Part shown: one piece after another, positions 24,554-33,921 of the stretch
Position numbering within the stretch: the stretch's first letter is position 1
How the letters are laid out: the number at the start of each line of letters is the position of its first letter
Source: Cerasicoccus frondis
GTDB taxonomy: Bacteria > Verrucomicrobiota > Verrucomicrobiia > Opitutales > Cerasicoccaceae
Length of the DNA: 64,000 nt
NCBI GenBank assembly: GCA_031296915.1
Contig: JAVDPC010000006.1
Coordinates: forward strand, 176,246-240,245
Direction: 5' to 3'
Notes under the pieces: generated by a model
Told to the model about the DNA's origin: nothing
Databases searched by the model: none
Seen by the model: the letters and a program-made list of their open reading frames with translations, nothing else
Translations under genes and position numbers: made by a program

Positions 24554-27439
24554 GTGAAACACTCCACCGTAGTCTATTCAACGCTCCTGCTGGGCCTACT
24601 CGGCCCCGGCAGCCTGGCCTTCGGACAAGCCAGTAATTTTAACCAACTGCATTTCCGCGGCACCCCCAATGCCTGGGGCACGCAGCCAATGACGCTCATT
24701 GCGGATAACCTGTGGCTAACCGATGCAACCTTCAACGGACTTGGTGACGCCAATGGACCCGACCGCTTCAAGTTCGACAGCTCATTTGACTTCTCCGGCA
24801 ACTATGGCGACGACGAGCTGGACGGCATTGCCGACGCCGATGGCTTGGACATCCCAACGCCGCTCGGCGCCGGCGACTACCGCATCACCTTCAACGACGA
24901 CACGCTGCAATACGCGATCACCAAGCGCAACTACACCGAAGTTTTCTTCCGCGGAACACCGAACTCTTTTGATCTCAGCGAATCGATGCAGCTCGTGGAT
25001 CATCACGTTTGGATGGCCGAAGTTACCTTCTCCGGAGACCCCTCGGATCGCTTTGTTTTTGACTACTCACGCAACTGGTCTGGCAAGCTCGGCGACACCG
25101 CCCTGGATGGCGTCAGTGAGGCCAACGGCGGCGATATTCCCGTCACTGAAGCGGGAGATTACATCATCCTGCTCAACGACGACACCCTTGCCTACAGCGT
25201 CATCAACATGAGCGCGAAGAACTTCGACCAGGTTTACTTTCGCGGCACGATCAATGGCTGGGGTAACGCGGCGATGACCTTCGTGGGCAACCATACTTGG
25301 GAAATCGAAGCCAACTTTGTTGGGCAAGCTTCGGACCGCTTCAAGTTCGACCGCTACGGCGACTGGTCCGAATACTATGGCGACAACCAGCCTGATGGCG
25401 TCTCCGAGCAAGGCGGCAACGACATTACGATAGCGCCCGGCCGTTACCTGATCTCGTTTAACGACGACACCCTCGCCTACTCCGTGCAGTCGCTTGGCGC
25501 CGCAGAGCAGATTCAGCTCGGGCATCACTACAGCCCGGAAGTAACCGCCTTTGCCATTTGGTCACCAGACACGAGTAACGTAAAGGTCTCCGTCGATGGC
25601 GATGTTTACAGCCTGCTTCAGCAACCCGACGGCAACGGCTACACCGATGTTTACGCCATCCAAGTTTACGGCGATCACCTGCTGTCGGAGTATCACTTTC
25701 TCATTGATGACGTGCAAGTCCGCGACCCCTATGGCCGCATGGTCATTCCAGGAACGGAGACCAACATCGTCATTGATTTGGCCTTAACGGATCCCATAGG
25801 TGGACGCGTGGCTCCGCCAGCGCTCAACGAGCGCGAAGACGCTGTGATCTACGAAGTCCACGTGCGCGATTTCACGATCCATAGTTCATCGGGGGTGGAC
25901 GTCAACAAGCGCGGAAAATTCCTCGGCATGGTCCAGCCCAACACCAGTCACAACGGAGTAAGCACCGGGCTTCAGCACTTGAAAGATCTGGGCGTCACGC
26001 ACGTGCAGCTGTTACCCATGTATGACTACGGCACTTGCTCGGCTAAAGACCCGGAAGACGCGCCAGGCTGCTACAACTGGGGCTACGATCCGGAGAATTT
26101 CAATGTCCCCGAAGAACGCTACGCAATCGACCCCAACGACTATCTGGGTCGCATCGAGGAATTAAAAATCATGATCGACGAGCTGCACGCCAACGGCATT
26201 CGCGTGATCATGGATGTCGTCTACAACCACACTTGGGTCATCGAAACGCAAGATGGCAATGGTAACATTCAGTTCTCTCATCCGGAAGGCGAGCGGATGT
26301 TTTCAGACATCACGATGGACTATTTCAATGTCAATGCGCCCGGCACTTACGGCTTGGCTGGCACTGGCAATTCCGTTAACCCGCGTCAGGCGATGGTAAG
26401 CCGAATGATTCGCGATTCGCTCGAATACTGGGTTGGCGAAATCGGCGTGGATGGTTTCCGCTTCGACCTGATCGGCATCTTTGATTACGAGGATGTCGCC
26501 GATTGGGCCGACTACCTCAATGCCCAATTCCCCGACCGAGACTTGCTCATCTACGGCGAGCCATGGAACGGCTACGCCACCGATCCTGACGAGGCCGACC
26601 GCGTGCGCCTTGGCACGATTGGGCTTATCGCGGACTCCCATGTCGGTTGCTTCAACCCAAACTACCGACAGGCTATCAAAGGGAATAACGACGACGGAGC
26701 CGGCGGCGGCTTTGCCTTTAATCAAGTTGGCAACCTATGGGAGATTCAAGTCGGCAGCCGTGGCGGCATTCGCTTTGCCTACAATCCAAACGTGGCCGTG
26801 AATACCTGGGACTCCATGTTCGCCAACGATCCCGAGCAATGCATTAACTACGTTTCCGCGCACGACAATTTATGCCTCTGGGACAAGATTGAAGACTGGG
26901 CGGACCTCAACGGAAACAGCGGCAACACAACCTACAAGCGCCGCATCTCGACCTTTGCCAACGGCATGGTCCTCACCTCGCAAGGCATTCCATTCCTGCA
27001 TGGCGGCGAGGAGTTTCTCCGCACCAAACAGGGCGAGAAGAATAGCTACAAATCGCCCGACAGCATCAACCAATTCGATTGGCAACACAAGGTTGAGAAC
27101 CTCGACATTTTTGAGTATTACCAAGATGTCATTGGCTACCGGCTCGATCACCCGGGCTTTCGCATGAACACCTGGCAGGAGATCGATAACAACATCAACA
27201 CCTACAGCCCGGCAACCGGCGTCATGGTCAACCACATTCATGGTGCGGACAACAATGGAGATTCGTGGAGCGAAATTTTCGTCATCTACAACTCCGGTCC
27301 GAACACCGCAGTTACCCTACCGGCGGGCGACTGGCATGTAGCCATTGAAAAAGCGGACCCGTCGGAAGGAAACGACCGCATCGTCAACGGCAGCATTACG
27401 GCCGAGGGCACCGCAGTTACGGTGCTCTATAAGGACTAG
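24554..27439 (+). CDS. pulA: Secreted type I pullulanase (GH13) with three N-terminal FRGT repeats
   Basis: A debranching enzyme hydrolysing alpha-1,6 bonds in pullulan and branched starch. The GTG at 24554 is preferred because VKHSTVVYSTLLLGLLGPGSLAFGQA is then a signal peptide; an ATG at 24473 is in frame and would give 988 residues instead of 961. Three modules starting near 32, 130 and 227 (HFRGTPNAW, FFRGTPNSF, YFRGTINGW) are related to the amylase repeats. A CBM48-like domain (about 320-410, AFAIWSPDTSNVKV) precedes the catalytic barrel. The type I pullulanase signature YNWGYDP is present, with catalytic D638 (GFRFD), E669 (YGEPW) and D771 (SAHDN). It is divergent from the GH31 gene and followed by a shared terminator. 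Confidence 0.93.
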   Translation: MKHSTVVYSTLLLGLLGPGSLAFGQASNFNQLHFRGTPNAWGTQPMTLIADNLWLTDATFNGLGDANGPDRFKFDSSFDFSGNYGDDELDGIADADGLDIPTPLGAGDYRITFNDDTLQYAITKRNYTEVFFRGTPNSFDLSESMQLVDHHVWMAEVTFSGDPSDRFVFDYSRNWSGKLGDTALDGVSEANGGDIPVTEAGDYIILLNDDTLAYSVINMSAKNFDQVYFRGTINGWGNAAMTFVGNHTWEIEANFVGQASDRFKFDRYGDWSEYYGDNQPDGVSEQGGNDITIAPGRYLISFNDDTLAYSVQSLGAAEQIQLGHHYSPEVTAFAIWSPDTSNVKVSVDGDVYSLLQQPDGNGYTDVYAIQVYGDHLLSEYHFLIDDVQVRDPYGRMVIPGTETNIVIDLALTDPIGGRVAPPALNEREDAVIYEVHVRDFTIHSSSGVDVNKRGKFLGMVQPNTSHNGVSTGLQHLKDLGVTHVQLLPMYDYGTCSAKDPEDAPGCYNWGYDPENFNVPEERYAIDPNDYLGRIEELKIMIDELHANGIRVIMDVVYNHTWVIETQDGNGNIQFSHPEGERMFSDITMDYFNVNAPGTYGLAGTGNSVNPRQAMVSRMIRDSLEYWVGEIGVDGFRFDLIGIFDYEDVADWADYLNAQFPDRDLLIYGEPWNGYATDPDEADRVRLGTIGLIADSHVGCFNPNYRQAIKGNNDDGAGGGFAFNQVGNLWEIQVGSRGGIRFAYNPNVAVNTWDSMFANDPEQCINYVSAHDNLCLWDKIEDWADLNGNSGNTTYKRRISTFANGMVLTSQGIPFLHGGEEFLRTKQGEKNSYKSPDSINQFDWQHKVENLDIFEYYQDVIGYRLDHPGFRMNTWQEIDNNINTYSPATGVMVNHIHGADNNGDSWSEIFVIYNSGPNTAVTLPAGDWHVAIEKADPSEGNDRIVNGSITAEGTAVTVLYKD

Positions 27440-27483
27440 CTATTTTTCGACCATGTGAAAGTCCGGGGGCGGTCGACATAAAG

Positions 27484-27514
27484 AAACCTCCAGCCGAAAT
27501 CCGGCTGGAGGTTT
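27484..27514. terminator. Bidirectional Rho-independent terminator
   Basis: AAACCTCCAGCCG and CGGCTGGAGGTTT form a perfect stem of about 13 pairs around a five-base loop, with A and T tracts on either side. It serves the convergent pullulanase and 27535 genes. Confidence 0.92.
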
Positions 27515-27534
27515 TTCGTGGCAATGTAGCGAGA

Positions 27535-28299
27535 CTAGCGGCGTCGCAGAAATGCTAACCCCAGCATACTCACACCGAACAGCAGAGCGTATTGTCCTGG
27601 CTCAGGAACCGTTGCGAGGTTATTGATAAAGAGCGCATCTTCATTTGAGCCACCGGCATTCGCGTAGAGCTTAAAGCTTGTGGCGATGCCCGTGTAGGTT
27701 CCGCTGTCGAAATCAGTAACTCCGCCACTGCGAGCAATCGACCAATTGCCACCGCTGCCAGAAGTTTGCTCAAAGGTCAGGGTGAACAAAGTATCGTCAC
27801 TGTAGGCATTACCGATGCTGCCATTGCCAGTCGCCGCACCATTCACCGTGTAGTCGTCTCCACCGATGTTAAAGTTGAAAATCGTCGCTTCGCCAACGCC
27901 GCGCATGTCGATGCCTTTGTTGCCGCCACGAAAGTTTACGGCCAGATCGATTGAAAAGCTCTGCCCAACGCTCAGGCCGGCCGGGTCAATAAAGCGAAAT
28001 GCGGTGGCCTCAGCGCCATTGCCAAGCATTCGGAATGACACGCCGCCTGTGTCGAGGTTGGGAGGATTACCACTCAGGCTGCTCACGGAAGCCACTTCGT
28101 GAGTAATATCGGCGCCAGGATTCAGGAACCAAATGCCATAGGCGCCAGGCCCAGTGATGGAGCCATCAGTTCCATCCAGCCAACCACCGCTATAGGCAGT
28201 AGCACTGGCGTTATCGGTGCCGACAACGGCGGCGGATAAGGAGGAAGCAAAAGCAACGCTGCTGATGGCGGACATTGCGAGGTAGTGTATTTTTTTCAT
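27535..28299 (-). CDS. PEP-CTERM sorting-domain protein, glucan-locus paralogue
   Basis: A 254-residue exported protein (signal peptide about 1-23, SSLSAA). A single beta-rich domain contains AYSGGWLDGTDGSITGPGAYGIW near the N-terminus and FRFIDPAGLSVGQSFSIDL and GIDMRGVGEATIFNFN in the middle. The C-terminus VPEPGQYALLFGVSMLGLAFLRRR is a PEP-CTERM signal. The next gene upstream (28344-29039) encodes the same domain without the sorting tail. I do not recognise a named family; the jelly-roll-like pattern and position between pullulanase and GH66-like genes suggest alpha-glucan binding at the surface. Confidence 0.83.
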   Translation of the reverse strand: MKKIHYLAMSAISSVAFASSLSAAVVGTDNASATAYSGGWLDGTDGSITGPGAYGIWFLNPGADITHEVASVSSLSGNPPNLDTGGVSFRMLGNGAEATAFRFIDPAGLSVGQSFSIDLAVNFRGGNKGIDMRGVGEATIFNFNIGGDDYTVNGAATGNGSIGNAYSDDTLFTLTFEQTSGSGGNWSIARSGGVTDFDSGTYTGIATSFKLYANAGGSNEDALFINNLATVPEPGQYALLFGVSMLGLAFLRRR

Positions 28300-28343
28300 A
28301 TCGTTATCTTGGGATTAAGATGCTTATGGATCAGAGAAAATCG

Positions 28344-29039
28344 TCACTTGATTACCAGGCGGTTAAAGAAAAGCGCATTCGCGATGGCGCTGCCTTGATC
28401 TCCGGCATAGAGCCGGATACTGCGTGCACGGCCTTGATATTGACCACGGGCCAACACTTTGCGCCCCCCTGCTTCGGAGATTTGCCATTCACCGCCATCG
28501 CTCTGCTGCTTAAAGCTTAGCTTAAACAGAACCCGCGTCTTGGTATTCATTTCCAATGCGCCGTCGCCAGACTTTGCCTTGCTGACGGTATAGGGCTCTA
28601 CGCCGCCGTTAAAATTGAAAATCGTTTGGTCATGCTCATTGCGCATGTCCAAACCTTGATACCCGGCTTCGCCATTCACGATCAGTTCGATGGAAAACGT
28701 ATCGCCGGGGTTCAAACCAGCCGGATCAAAAAAGCGGTAAAGCTCCACAAACTGGCCATTGCGATCATGGAGCATAAACGCGAACCCGTCGGTATCAATA
28801 TTGTCTCCGCCCTTTCTCAGAGCAGATGTCTCGATGCCAATGTTCTCGCCAAATCGAACGGTCGACTCATCAAACACCCAGCCACCCAAACCGTCTTCCT
28901 CAGTGGAGCCATCTTCCAGGTTTTCCCAACCATCAGCATAGGCGGGCTGCGAAGCGTCATCGTAGTCCGCGCCAAGCAACGCAAGCGGCGCCAGCGTTAG
29001 CCATCCATACGGGATCACATGCATGCCAAATAGCTTCAT
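28344..29039 (-). CDS. Secreted paralogue of the 27535 protein lacking a PEP-CTERM tail
   Basis: About 231 residues from the ATG at 29039 (MKLFGMHVIPYGWLTLAPLALLGA is a signal-like N-terminus). An in-frame start at 29123 would overlap the upstream stop and prepend a non-signal segment, so it is rejected. The domain aligns along its length with the 27535 product: YADGWENLEDGSTEEDGLGG, YRFFDPAGLNPGDTFSIEL, GLDMRNEHDQTIFNFNGG and the final LFFNRLVIK. It ends where the paralogue's PEP-CTERM begins, so it is probably free or periplasmic. A perfect operator palindrome lies 67 bp upstream. Function unknown; duplicated glucan-binding domain is the favoured inference. Confidence 0.75.
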   Translation of the reverse strand: MKLFGMHVIPYGWLTLAPLALLGADYDDASQPAYADGWENLEDGSTEEDGLGGWVFDESTVRFGENIGIETSALRKGGDNIDTDGFAFMLHDRNGQFVELYRFFDPAGLNPGDTFSIELIVNGEAGYQGLDMRNEHDQTIFNFNGGVEPYTVSKAKSGDGALEMNTKTRVLFKLSFKQQSDGGEWQISEAGGRKVLARGQYQGRARSIRLYAGDQGSAIANALFFNRLVIK

Positions 29040-29105
29040 GGGTGGGGGAAATTTATAATAAATATAGTCTGTATAAGGTAGCGCGTTAGACCAGCACCAG
29101 CGCAT

Positions 29106-29116
29106 TAAACAGTTAA
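29106..29116. promoter_or_regulatory. Putative LacI-type operator TAAACAGTTAA
   Basis: Perfect match to TWAACNGTTWA, three bases beyond the stop of the GH66-like gene and 67 bp upstream of the 29039 start. It suggests a regulated internal promoter for the paralogue pair. Confidence 0.6.
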
Positions 29117-29119
29117 CGC

Positions 29120-31309
29120 TCATTCGCTGTAGTTAATGATGATTGTGCCGTGAACCACCAGTTCGGGCACCGTGACCGTGATGACCTGATCCTTGAGCTC
29201 GAAGTTTATTGGCTGAGGCAACTCATACTCCTGGCGATCCGGACTGGCGAAAAATACCGCCTTTGGCGATATGCTTTCCGGTAACGGAACGTTAACGACA
29301 ACATCCCGACGCAGCCCGACCGTAGCCGGTGCATCGTCCCACTCCGGCTGACCGCTAAAGTTGAGCAACTGCACACAAATGGCATTGCGATCCGGCGCAT
29401 GGAAGCTGCGGGTGATGCCGTCGGCTAGCGCAACGCGCAGATCAAGATTGGAGACATTGCCTCCGTGCGTGTATTCGTAGAGCATGGCGTCGTGCGCATA
29501 GTAGCGCTTGAGCAGCTCGGCATGATCCTCGGGAAGCACTTGGTGGTCGGGGTAGTAAAGAGAGTTCAGGGCGTGCATTTCGTCAGCCGCTTCATCCGGC
29601 TCGCCTGCAACCATGAGCGATCCACCACCCGTCATCGTAGCGCCAAGGACGCGCGCCAAAGTCCACTTCGGCCAAGATGAATGCGCGGGCTCCATGTCCG
29701 CCGGATAGAGCTTCAGAATGACGCGCTGCCCACTCGCGCCATGGTGAAAATAGCAGATGTCCACGAGATCGCTCAAGCGCTTGGCCTGCCAGCGCCAGAT
29801 CTCCAGAAAAAGAAAATCCGTCACCTCATACATATTCTGCACGCCAAACTCATTCACGCTGTTGAACGACACCAATCCATGTGGTTTCACTGAGTGTGTC
29901 ATCGTGGCAACGTCCGCGACAAAGCCCTGCAGTACCTCGGCCAGCGAGGCCCCGTCATGCGGGCTGCCATCGGCGTAGAAACGCGCATCAGCCGGATCGC
30001 CATAGGTATCGATTTCAAAGCCATCAAAGGCGACTAGATCGCCCGGATTATCTTCCAGCGTTTGCCGCAGCTCCTCCATAATGTAGGAGCGCCACTGAGA
30101 ACCTTCCGAAACATTCATGAGCCAAAACCACTTGGGCTTTCCACGGTTTTCTGCCTCCGCCTCGGTCATGATCTCGCCATTAAATACTTTGGGCTTACCT
30201 TCAATGTCGGTCATAGGATCAGTGATCTGGTCGTACACGCTTTTTGAAGCAGCATAGGCCGATATGTAAGCCAGCGCGAGAATGCCGCGCTCCTGACAAG
30301 CCTCGATCTTCGCCTTCACATCCAACCCATTGATCGCCACGCCAAATGGCTCAAAGCTATAGCGCGCCTCGCTCGGAGCATAGTCGCCGTGCGCCGGAAA
30401 ATAGTCATAGAATTCAACGGCGTTTACATAGAGATCAGCCAGCATCGCGGCTTTCGCAGCATAGTCTTGCTGCCCCTCAGGATACGTGGCAAAGAAGCCA
30501 TAACGCAGGTCATCGGCAGGACTATCCGTAACCGATAAAATGATCGTATCTGTAGCAAGCACTTCACCTGAACGTTTCAACTCAACGTTCACCACATAAC
30601 CGCCGGTCCAGGAAACTTCGGGAAGATTAATCACATTGCGTCCGTGCCGAGCGCTACGGCTATCGCTAAAAAGTGAGCGACCAAGTGGCGTCGAAATCTG
30701 AAACGCGAGTTCCAAGCCAGGCTCTGCTGAATCGACATCGACGTATAAACGATTGCTGACCGATGGCTCGACCCACGCCCGCTCCAGTGCCAGCGACAAG
30801 GACGCCTCGTTCACTGTTTGCACCAATGCTTGATTGCTCTTCATCGGCTTCAACTCACTTAGAAGCAACGCAGAGTTGTCCCCTGCCCGCTCCTCAACAT
30901 GCGGGTCATTTGCCCAAAGCATTTGTCCATTGGTTGTCTCGACCACGTAGCGGTATTGGAAGTTTGGTTCCGGACGATCAATGAAAGCATACCAAACGCC
31001 CGATGGGTGACTTTGCATCGCAAAGCGTGGGTTATTCACGACTCCGTTATCGTTGTTTGCCCAGTTATTGAATGAGCCAGCGAGGTAAATATTTTTCACC
31101 TCAAGGTCAGCGGCCGGCTCGAAGCGAAAGAGCACGCCTGACTCCTCATACAGCGGCGGCCCGGCTTGCTCGAGTGCTTTATCAAGATCCGGATTAACAA
31201 CCGATAAATCCTCGCCACTTGCAGATATGCAGGTAGCCAGCAGGAACACGGTGTTTAGGACGAGACGGGTTAACATGAGAGGGCAACGAACAATAAATGC
31301 TAGTAACAT
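29120..31309 (-). CDS. Secreted GH66-like dextranase/cyclodextran-type enzyme with N-terminal CBM48-like domain
   Basis: A 729-residue exported protein; the ATG at 31309 and the ATG at 31276 (MLTRLVLNTVFLLATCISASG) are both possible, the second giving a cleaner signal peptide. Residues about 45-145 form a glycogen-binding E-set domain (IYLAGSFNNWANNDNG, FQYRYVVET). The remainder resembles GH66: D429 in FDGFEIDTYGD fits the nucleophile and E503 in DFLFLEIWRW the acid/base, with a spacing similar to characterised dextranases. GH66 enzymes act on alpha-1,6-glucans, so dextran or isomalto-oligosaccharide cleavage or cyclisation is expected. It lies 20 bp after the (alpha/alpha)6 enzyme gene in one operon. 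The exact activity is not certain. Confidence 0.8.
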   Translation of the reverse strand: MLLAFIVRCPLMLTRLVLNTVFLLATCISASGEDLSVVNPDLDKALEQAGPPLYEESGVLFRFEPAADLEVKNIYLAGSFNNWANNDNGVVNNPRFAMQSHPSGVWYAFIDRPEPNFQYRYVVETTNGQMLWANDPHVEERAGDNSALLLSELKPMKSNQALVQTVNEASLSLALERAWVEPSVSNRLYVDVDSAEPGLELAFQISTPLGRSLFSDSRSARHGRNVINLPEVSWTGGYVVNVELKRSGEVLATDTIILSVTDSPADDLRYGFFATYPEGQQDYAAKAAMLADLYVNAVEFYDYFPAHGDYAPSEARYSFEPFGVAINGLDVKAKIEACQERGILALAYISAYAASKSVYDQITDPMTDIEGKPKVFNGEIMTEAEAENRGKPKWFWLMNVSEGSQWRSYIMEELRQTLEDNPGDLVAFDGFEIDTYGDPADARFYADGSPHDGASLAEVLQGFVADVATMTHSVKPHGLVSFNSVNEFGVQNMYEVTDFLFLEIWRWQAKRLSDLVDICYFHHGASGQRVILKLYPADMEPAHSSWPKWTLARVLGATMTGGGSLMVAGEPDEAADEMHALNSLYYPDHQVLPEDHAELLKRYYAHDAMLYEYTHGGNVSNLDLRVALADGITRSFHAPDRNAICVQLLNFSGQPEWDDAPATVGLRRDVVVNVPLPESISPKAVFFASPDRQEYELPQPINFELKDQVITVTVPELVVHGTIIINYSE

Positions 31310-31329
31310 GTGCTTAGGGCAAAATCAAT

Positions 31330-33828
31330 TTATAAAGAGGCAATATAGCCAAGGCGCAGCTCGGCGATGTTCACGAAATTGTAGCGATCGCCACCACCAC
31401 CAGCCCGGGCGGTATAGGCCGCATTACTGGCGAGATAACTCATATTACGACAGTAGGCATCCTCACTGATACGAATCGCATATCGTCTCCCTGCCTCAAG
31501 CGATGCGACGATTCGGTTTGAAAGCAGGAACCGCTTCCAGTCACTCGTTTGCGGCATGATGAAGTAGCCTGCTCCGCAGCATACGTTCAGGTCAGAGAGA
31601 ACTTCTCCCCGCTTGACCGCGCAGGTAATGCCGGTGTTGATCGGCCCGGAACCGTTGGCGTAATTCACTTGAACCGCATATCTCCCGGACTGGCAAACAG
31701 TGACATCGCGTGCGACAAGCTCATGGGAACTCAACCCCCAATTTTCAAAGTGACCATCAACCAAGTGCCCACCAACGCATGACATCTCATCGGCGGGGAT
31801 AGACTGCACTTGCCATGGCTCCTGGCACTGTTGGCCACGCGTCGGGTGCGAGGTCAAACCATGCTGCCGACAGCGCGCAACCAAGTGATAGACGTAGCGT
31901 TGATGCGGGTAGTTTCCGGACCGCAAGTCGAGCCAAGCATTCGCATCCTTAACCGTCGCGTGAAGCGCACCGTTTCGGTAAATATCGACCAAGACCGAAT
32001 CGGAATCGGGATGCAGAAAAGACAGTTGTAAAAGCCCGCCTTGCAAGCTCACGCCACCCGATTCCTCATCCCACTCCGGCGGTTTTGGCGCGTAGATAGC
32101 CTCCTTACATTGCACGTCAACGAGCGGCAAAGCACTGCATGTTTGCGTTGACTCAGCTGCTTCCAAATACACGTCCCATTCATTGCGGGGCTGAAGCGCA
32201 TCTTGGCTCACGACTTGCCCGGATACTTCGTCACCATTCAGCAAGACACGCTTAACGGTCGCCGTTTCCGACAAAAAGCAATCGATTTCTGGCAAATGCA
32301 ATGTGACCGAATGAGTCGCGTTTAAAAACGAGAAATTCAGCAGGCGTAGGCACTTCACATCGGCGAATAAGTTAACTCTCATCCACCGTGTAACAAACGG
32401 TTCGACACGCATGCCAAAATCCATCGCATGCAGCCCAAACAGCACATTCTGAACTAAAGAAATGTAACCCGCAACGGACCACAGCTGCCGGCGGGAATTA
32501 ATCGTCGGTCCCTCTTGCGTGTCGGTCTTGATAAACGCCTGGCCCGAGACGAAGTCGAAATTTTCCATATTGGAAAGGTTTGCAGCGGAGAGCTTCATCA
32601 GCGATTGCAGGCCAGCGTCAACCACCGGCGCATGCTCGACCTTTACCGCTGCCTTGATCCAGTATGCAGTCACGAATGGCCAGATGCCTTGGTTGTGGTA
32701 AATCGGTGTTTGGCGCTCCTGCGGCCAAACGACAGGTGGTCCGTGCAGTCCTGTTGGGTAGCGATTCAGAATGTCGCGCGCCTGTTCTTCAGTTGCGATG
32801 TCGAACAGAATGGCCAAGCAGTTTCCCAGCAAATCATAGCGCGGCAGCGAGAGGTCTACATCCCCGAACTCCGACAGCAAATACGTGCGAAAAAGACCCG
32901 CCTCCGCGTCATAGAAATGATGCTGAATAGCCTTGCGTAAATCTTTCGCCCAGGACCCATAGCGCTCGCTTTCGGCAGTGTGCCCCAGGGAGTCTGCGAA
33001 GTTTGCCGCGAGCTCCAGCAGGAATACATTCAGCGCATTCACGGACAACGCCTTGGACATCGCAATCGCCAAGGTATCGTTCTCCGTCCACTGCGGATAC
33101 GTCTGTTCTCGCCAATCAAGAAACGACTGCTCGCCCCGATACAGACCGGTAACGGCATCGAAAACCAACACGCGATCCTGCTCGATGGTATCTCGCAAAT
33201 ACGGGTAAACCTCTGCCACGAAATCTGCTCGCTGAGAAGACGTCAGATGCTTCATCACTTCATCGGCCCCGAGCGCCCAAACCACGCGATCCGTCGAAAC
33301 CGGATAACTTCCGCCAGAGCCAGTATCCTGAACAATCTGCCTACTAAAACCATCACGAACGCTTTCCTTGAGTGCTGAAATTTTGAACTTCAGCGAACGC
33401 AATGCGCGATCTGTATTCAGCGGAGCGAGTCCCAAATGCAAGGCGTAGGCCAAGTCACGCGTCCAAACATAATTCCACTTTTCACCCGTTTTGTAGACAC
33501 TGGTTTCTATCGGCTGACCGTGGGCATAGTCCGCATCTTCGATACTGGATACGGCGTTCAAACGTGCCTCCTCAATAGCTAGCGCATACAGGCTATCGAA
33601 GAGCGTGTTGCCAGAACGGCAACGTGCTTGGCCACTCTGCTCAGCGACTTCCAAACGCCCCCCGGGCGGCAGATCATCGCGCAGGTCGATGTCGGTCTCG
33701 AACTCATAGACACGGGCACCGTCAGCTGCCTCGGAGACGATCGTGACCTGTTGGTATCGATCATTATTCGCCTTAGAATTTGCGCTTTGCTTTGAGCGGC
33801 TAAGCGGGATGAACGAAGGGGATTCCAC
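31330..33828 (-). CDS. Cytoplasmic (alpha/alpha)6-barrel glucosidase (GH15/amylo-alpha-1,6-glucosidase-like)
   Basis: An 832-residue protein without a signal peptide, hence probably cytoplasmic. Residues about 75-500 look like an (alpha/alpha)6 toroid of the GH15/GH63/GH133 type: WNYVWTRDLAYALHLGLAP (118-136) is the characteristic Trp-Thr-Arg-Asp substrate loop, followed by GSGGSYPVSTDR, YPQWTENDTLAIAMSKAL and IYHNQGIWPFVTAYW. The C-terminal 300 residues are beta-rich with a CBM-like segment (about 690-830). It is expected to cleave short alpha-glucans after import. The gene is divergent from lacI, with two operator-like palindromes between. The precise family needs a profile search to settle. 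Confidence 0.72.
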   Translation of the reverse strand: MESPSFIPLSRSKQSANSKANNDRYQQVTIVSEAADGARVYEFETDIDLRDDLPPGGRLEVAEQSGQARCRSGNTLFDSLYALAIEEARLNAVSSIEDADYAHGQPIETSVYKTGEKWNYVWTRDLAYALHLGLAPLNTDRALRSLKFKISALKESVRDGFSRQIVQDTGSGGSYPVSTDRVVWALGADEVMKHLTSSQRADFVAEVYPYLRDTIEQDRVLVFDAVTGLYRGEQSFLDWREQTYPQWTENDTLAIAMSKALSVNALNVFLLELAANFADSLGHTAESERYGSWAKDLRKAIQHHFYDAEAGLFRTYLLSEFGDVDLSLPRYDLLGNCLAILFDIATEEQARDILNRYPTGLHGPPVVWPQERQTPIYHNQGIWPFVTAYWIKAAVKVEHAPVVDAGLQSLMKLSAANLSNMENFDFVSGQAFIKTDTQEGPTINSRRQLWSVAGYISLVQNVLFGLHAMDFGMRVEPFVTRWMRVNLFADVKCLRLLNFSFLNATHSVTLHLPEIDCFLSETATVKRVLLNGDEVSGQVVSQDALQPRNEWDVYLEAAESTQTCSALPLVDVQCKEAIYAPKPPEWDEESGGVSLQGGLLQLSFLHPDSDSVLVDIYRNGALHATVKDANAWLDLRSGNYPHQRYVYHLVARCRQHGLTSHPTRGQQCQEPWQVQSIPADEMSCVGGHLVDGHFENWGLSSHELVARDVTVCQSGRYAVQVNYANGSGPINTGITCAVKRGEVLSDLNVCCGAGYFIMPQTSDWKRFLLSNRIVASLEAGRRYAIRISEDAYCRNMSYLASNAAYTARAGGGGDRYNFVNIAELRLGYIASL

Positions 33829-33893
33829 AGAATTTTAGGGGTGTGTTAAGCGTTGTTAATGACTGGTTTTCAGTTCCGCCAAAACACGCTAAA

Positions 33894-33904
33894 TGAACTG
33901 TTAA
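33894..33904. promoter_or_regulatory. Putative LacI-type operator TGAACTGTTAA
   Basis: One mismatch to TWAACNGTTWA, 66 bp upstream of the 33828 start. It pairs with the perfect site at 33922; centres are 28 bp apart. Confidence 0.5.
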
Positions 33905-33921
33905 ATCAAAACGTGAGCCCT

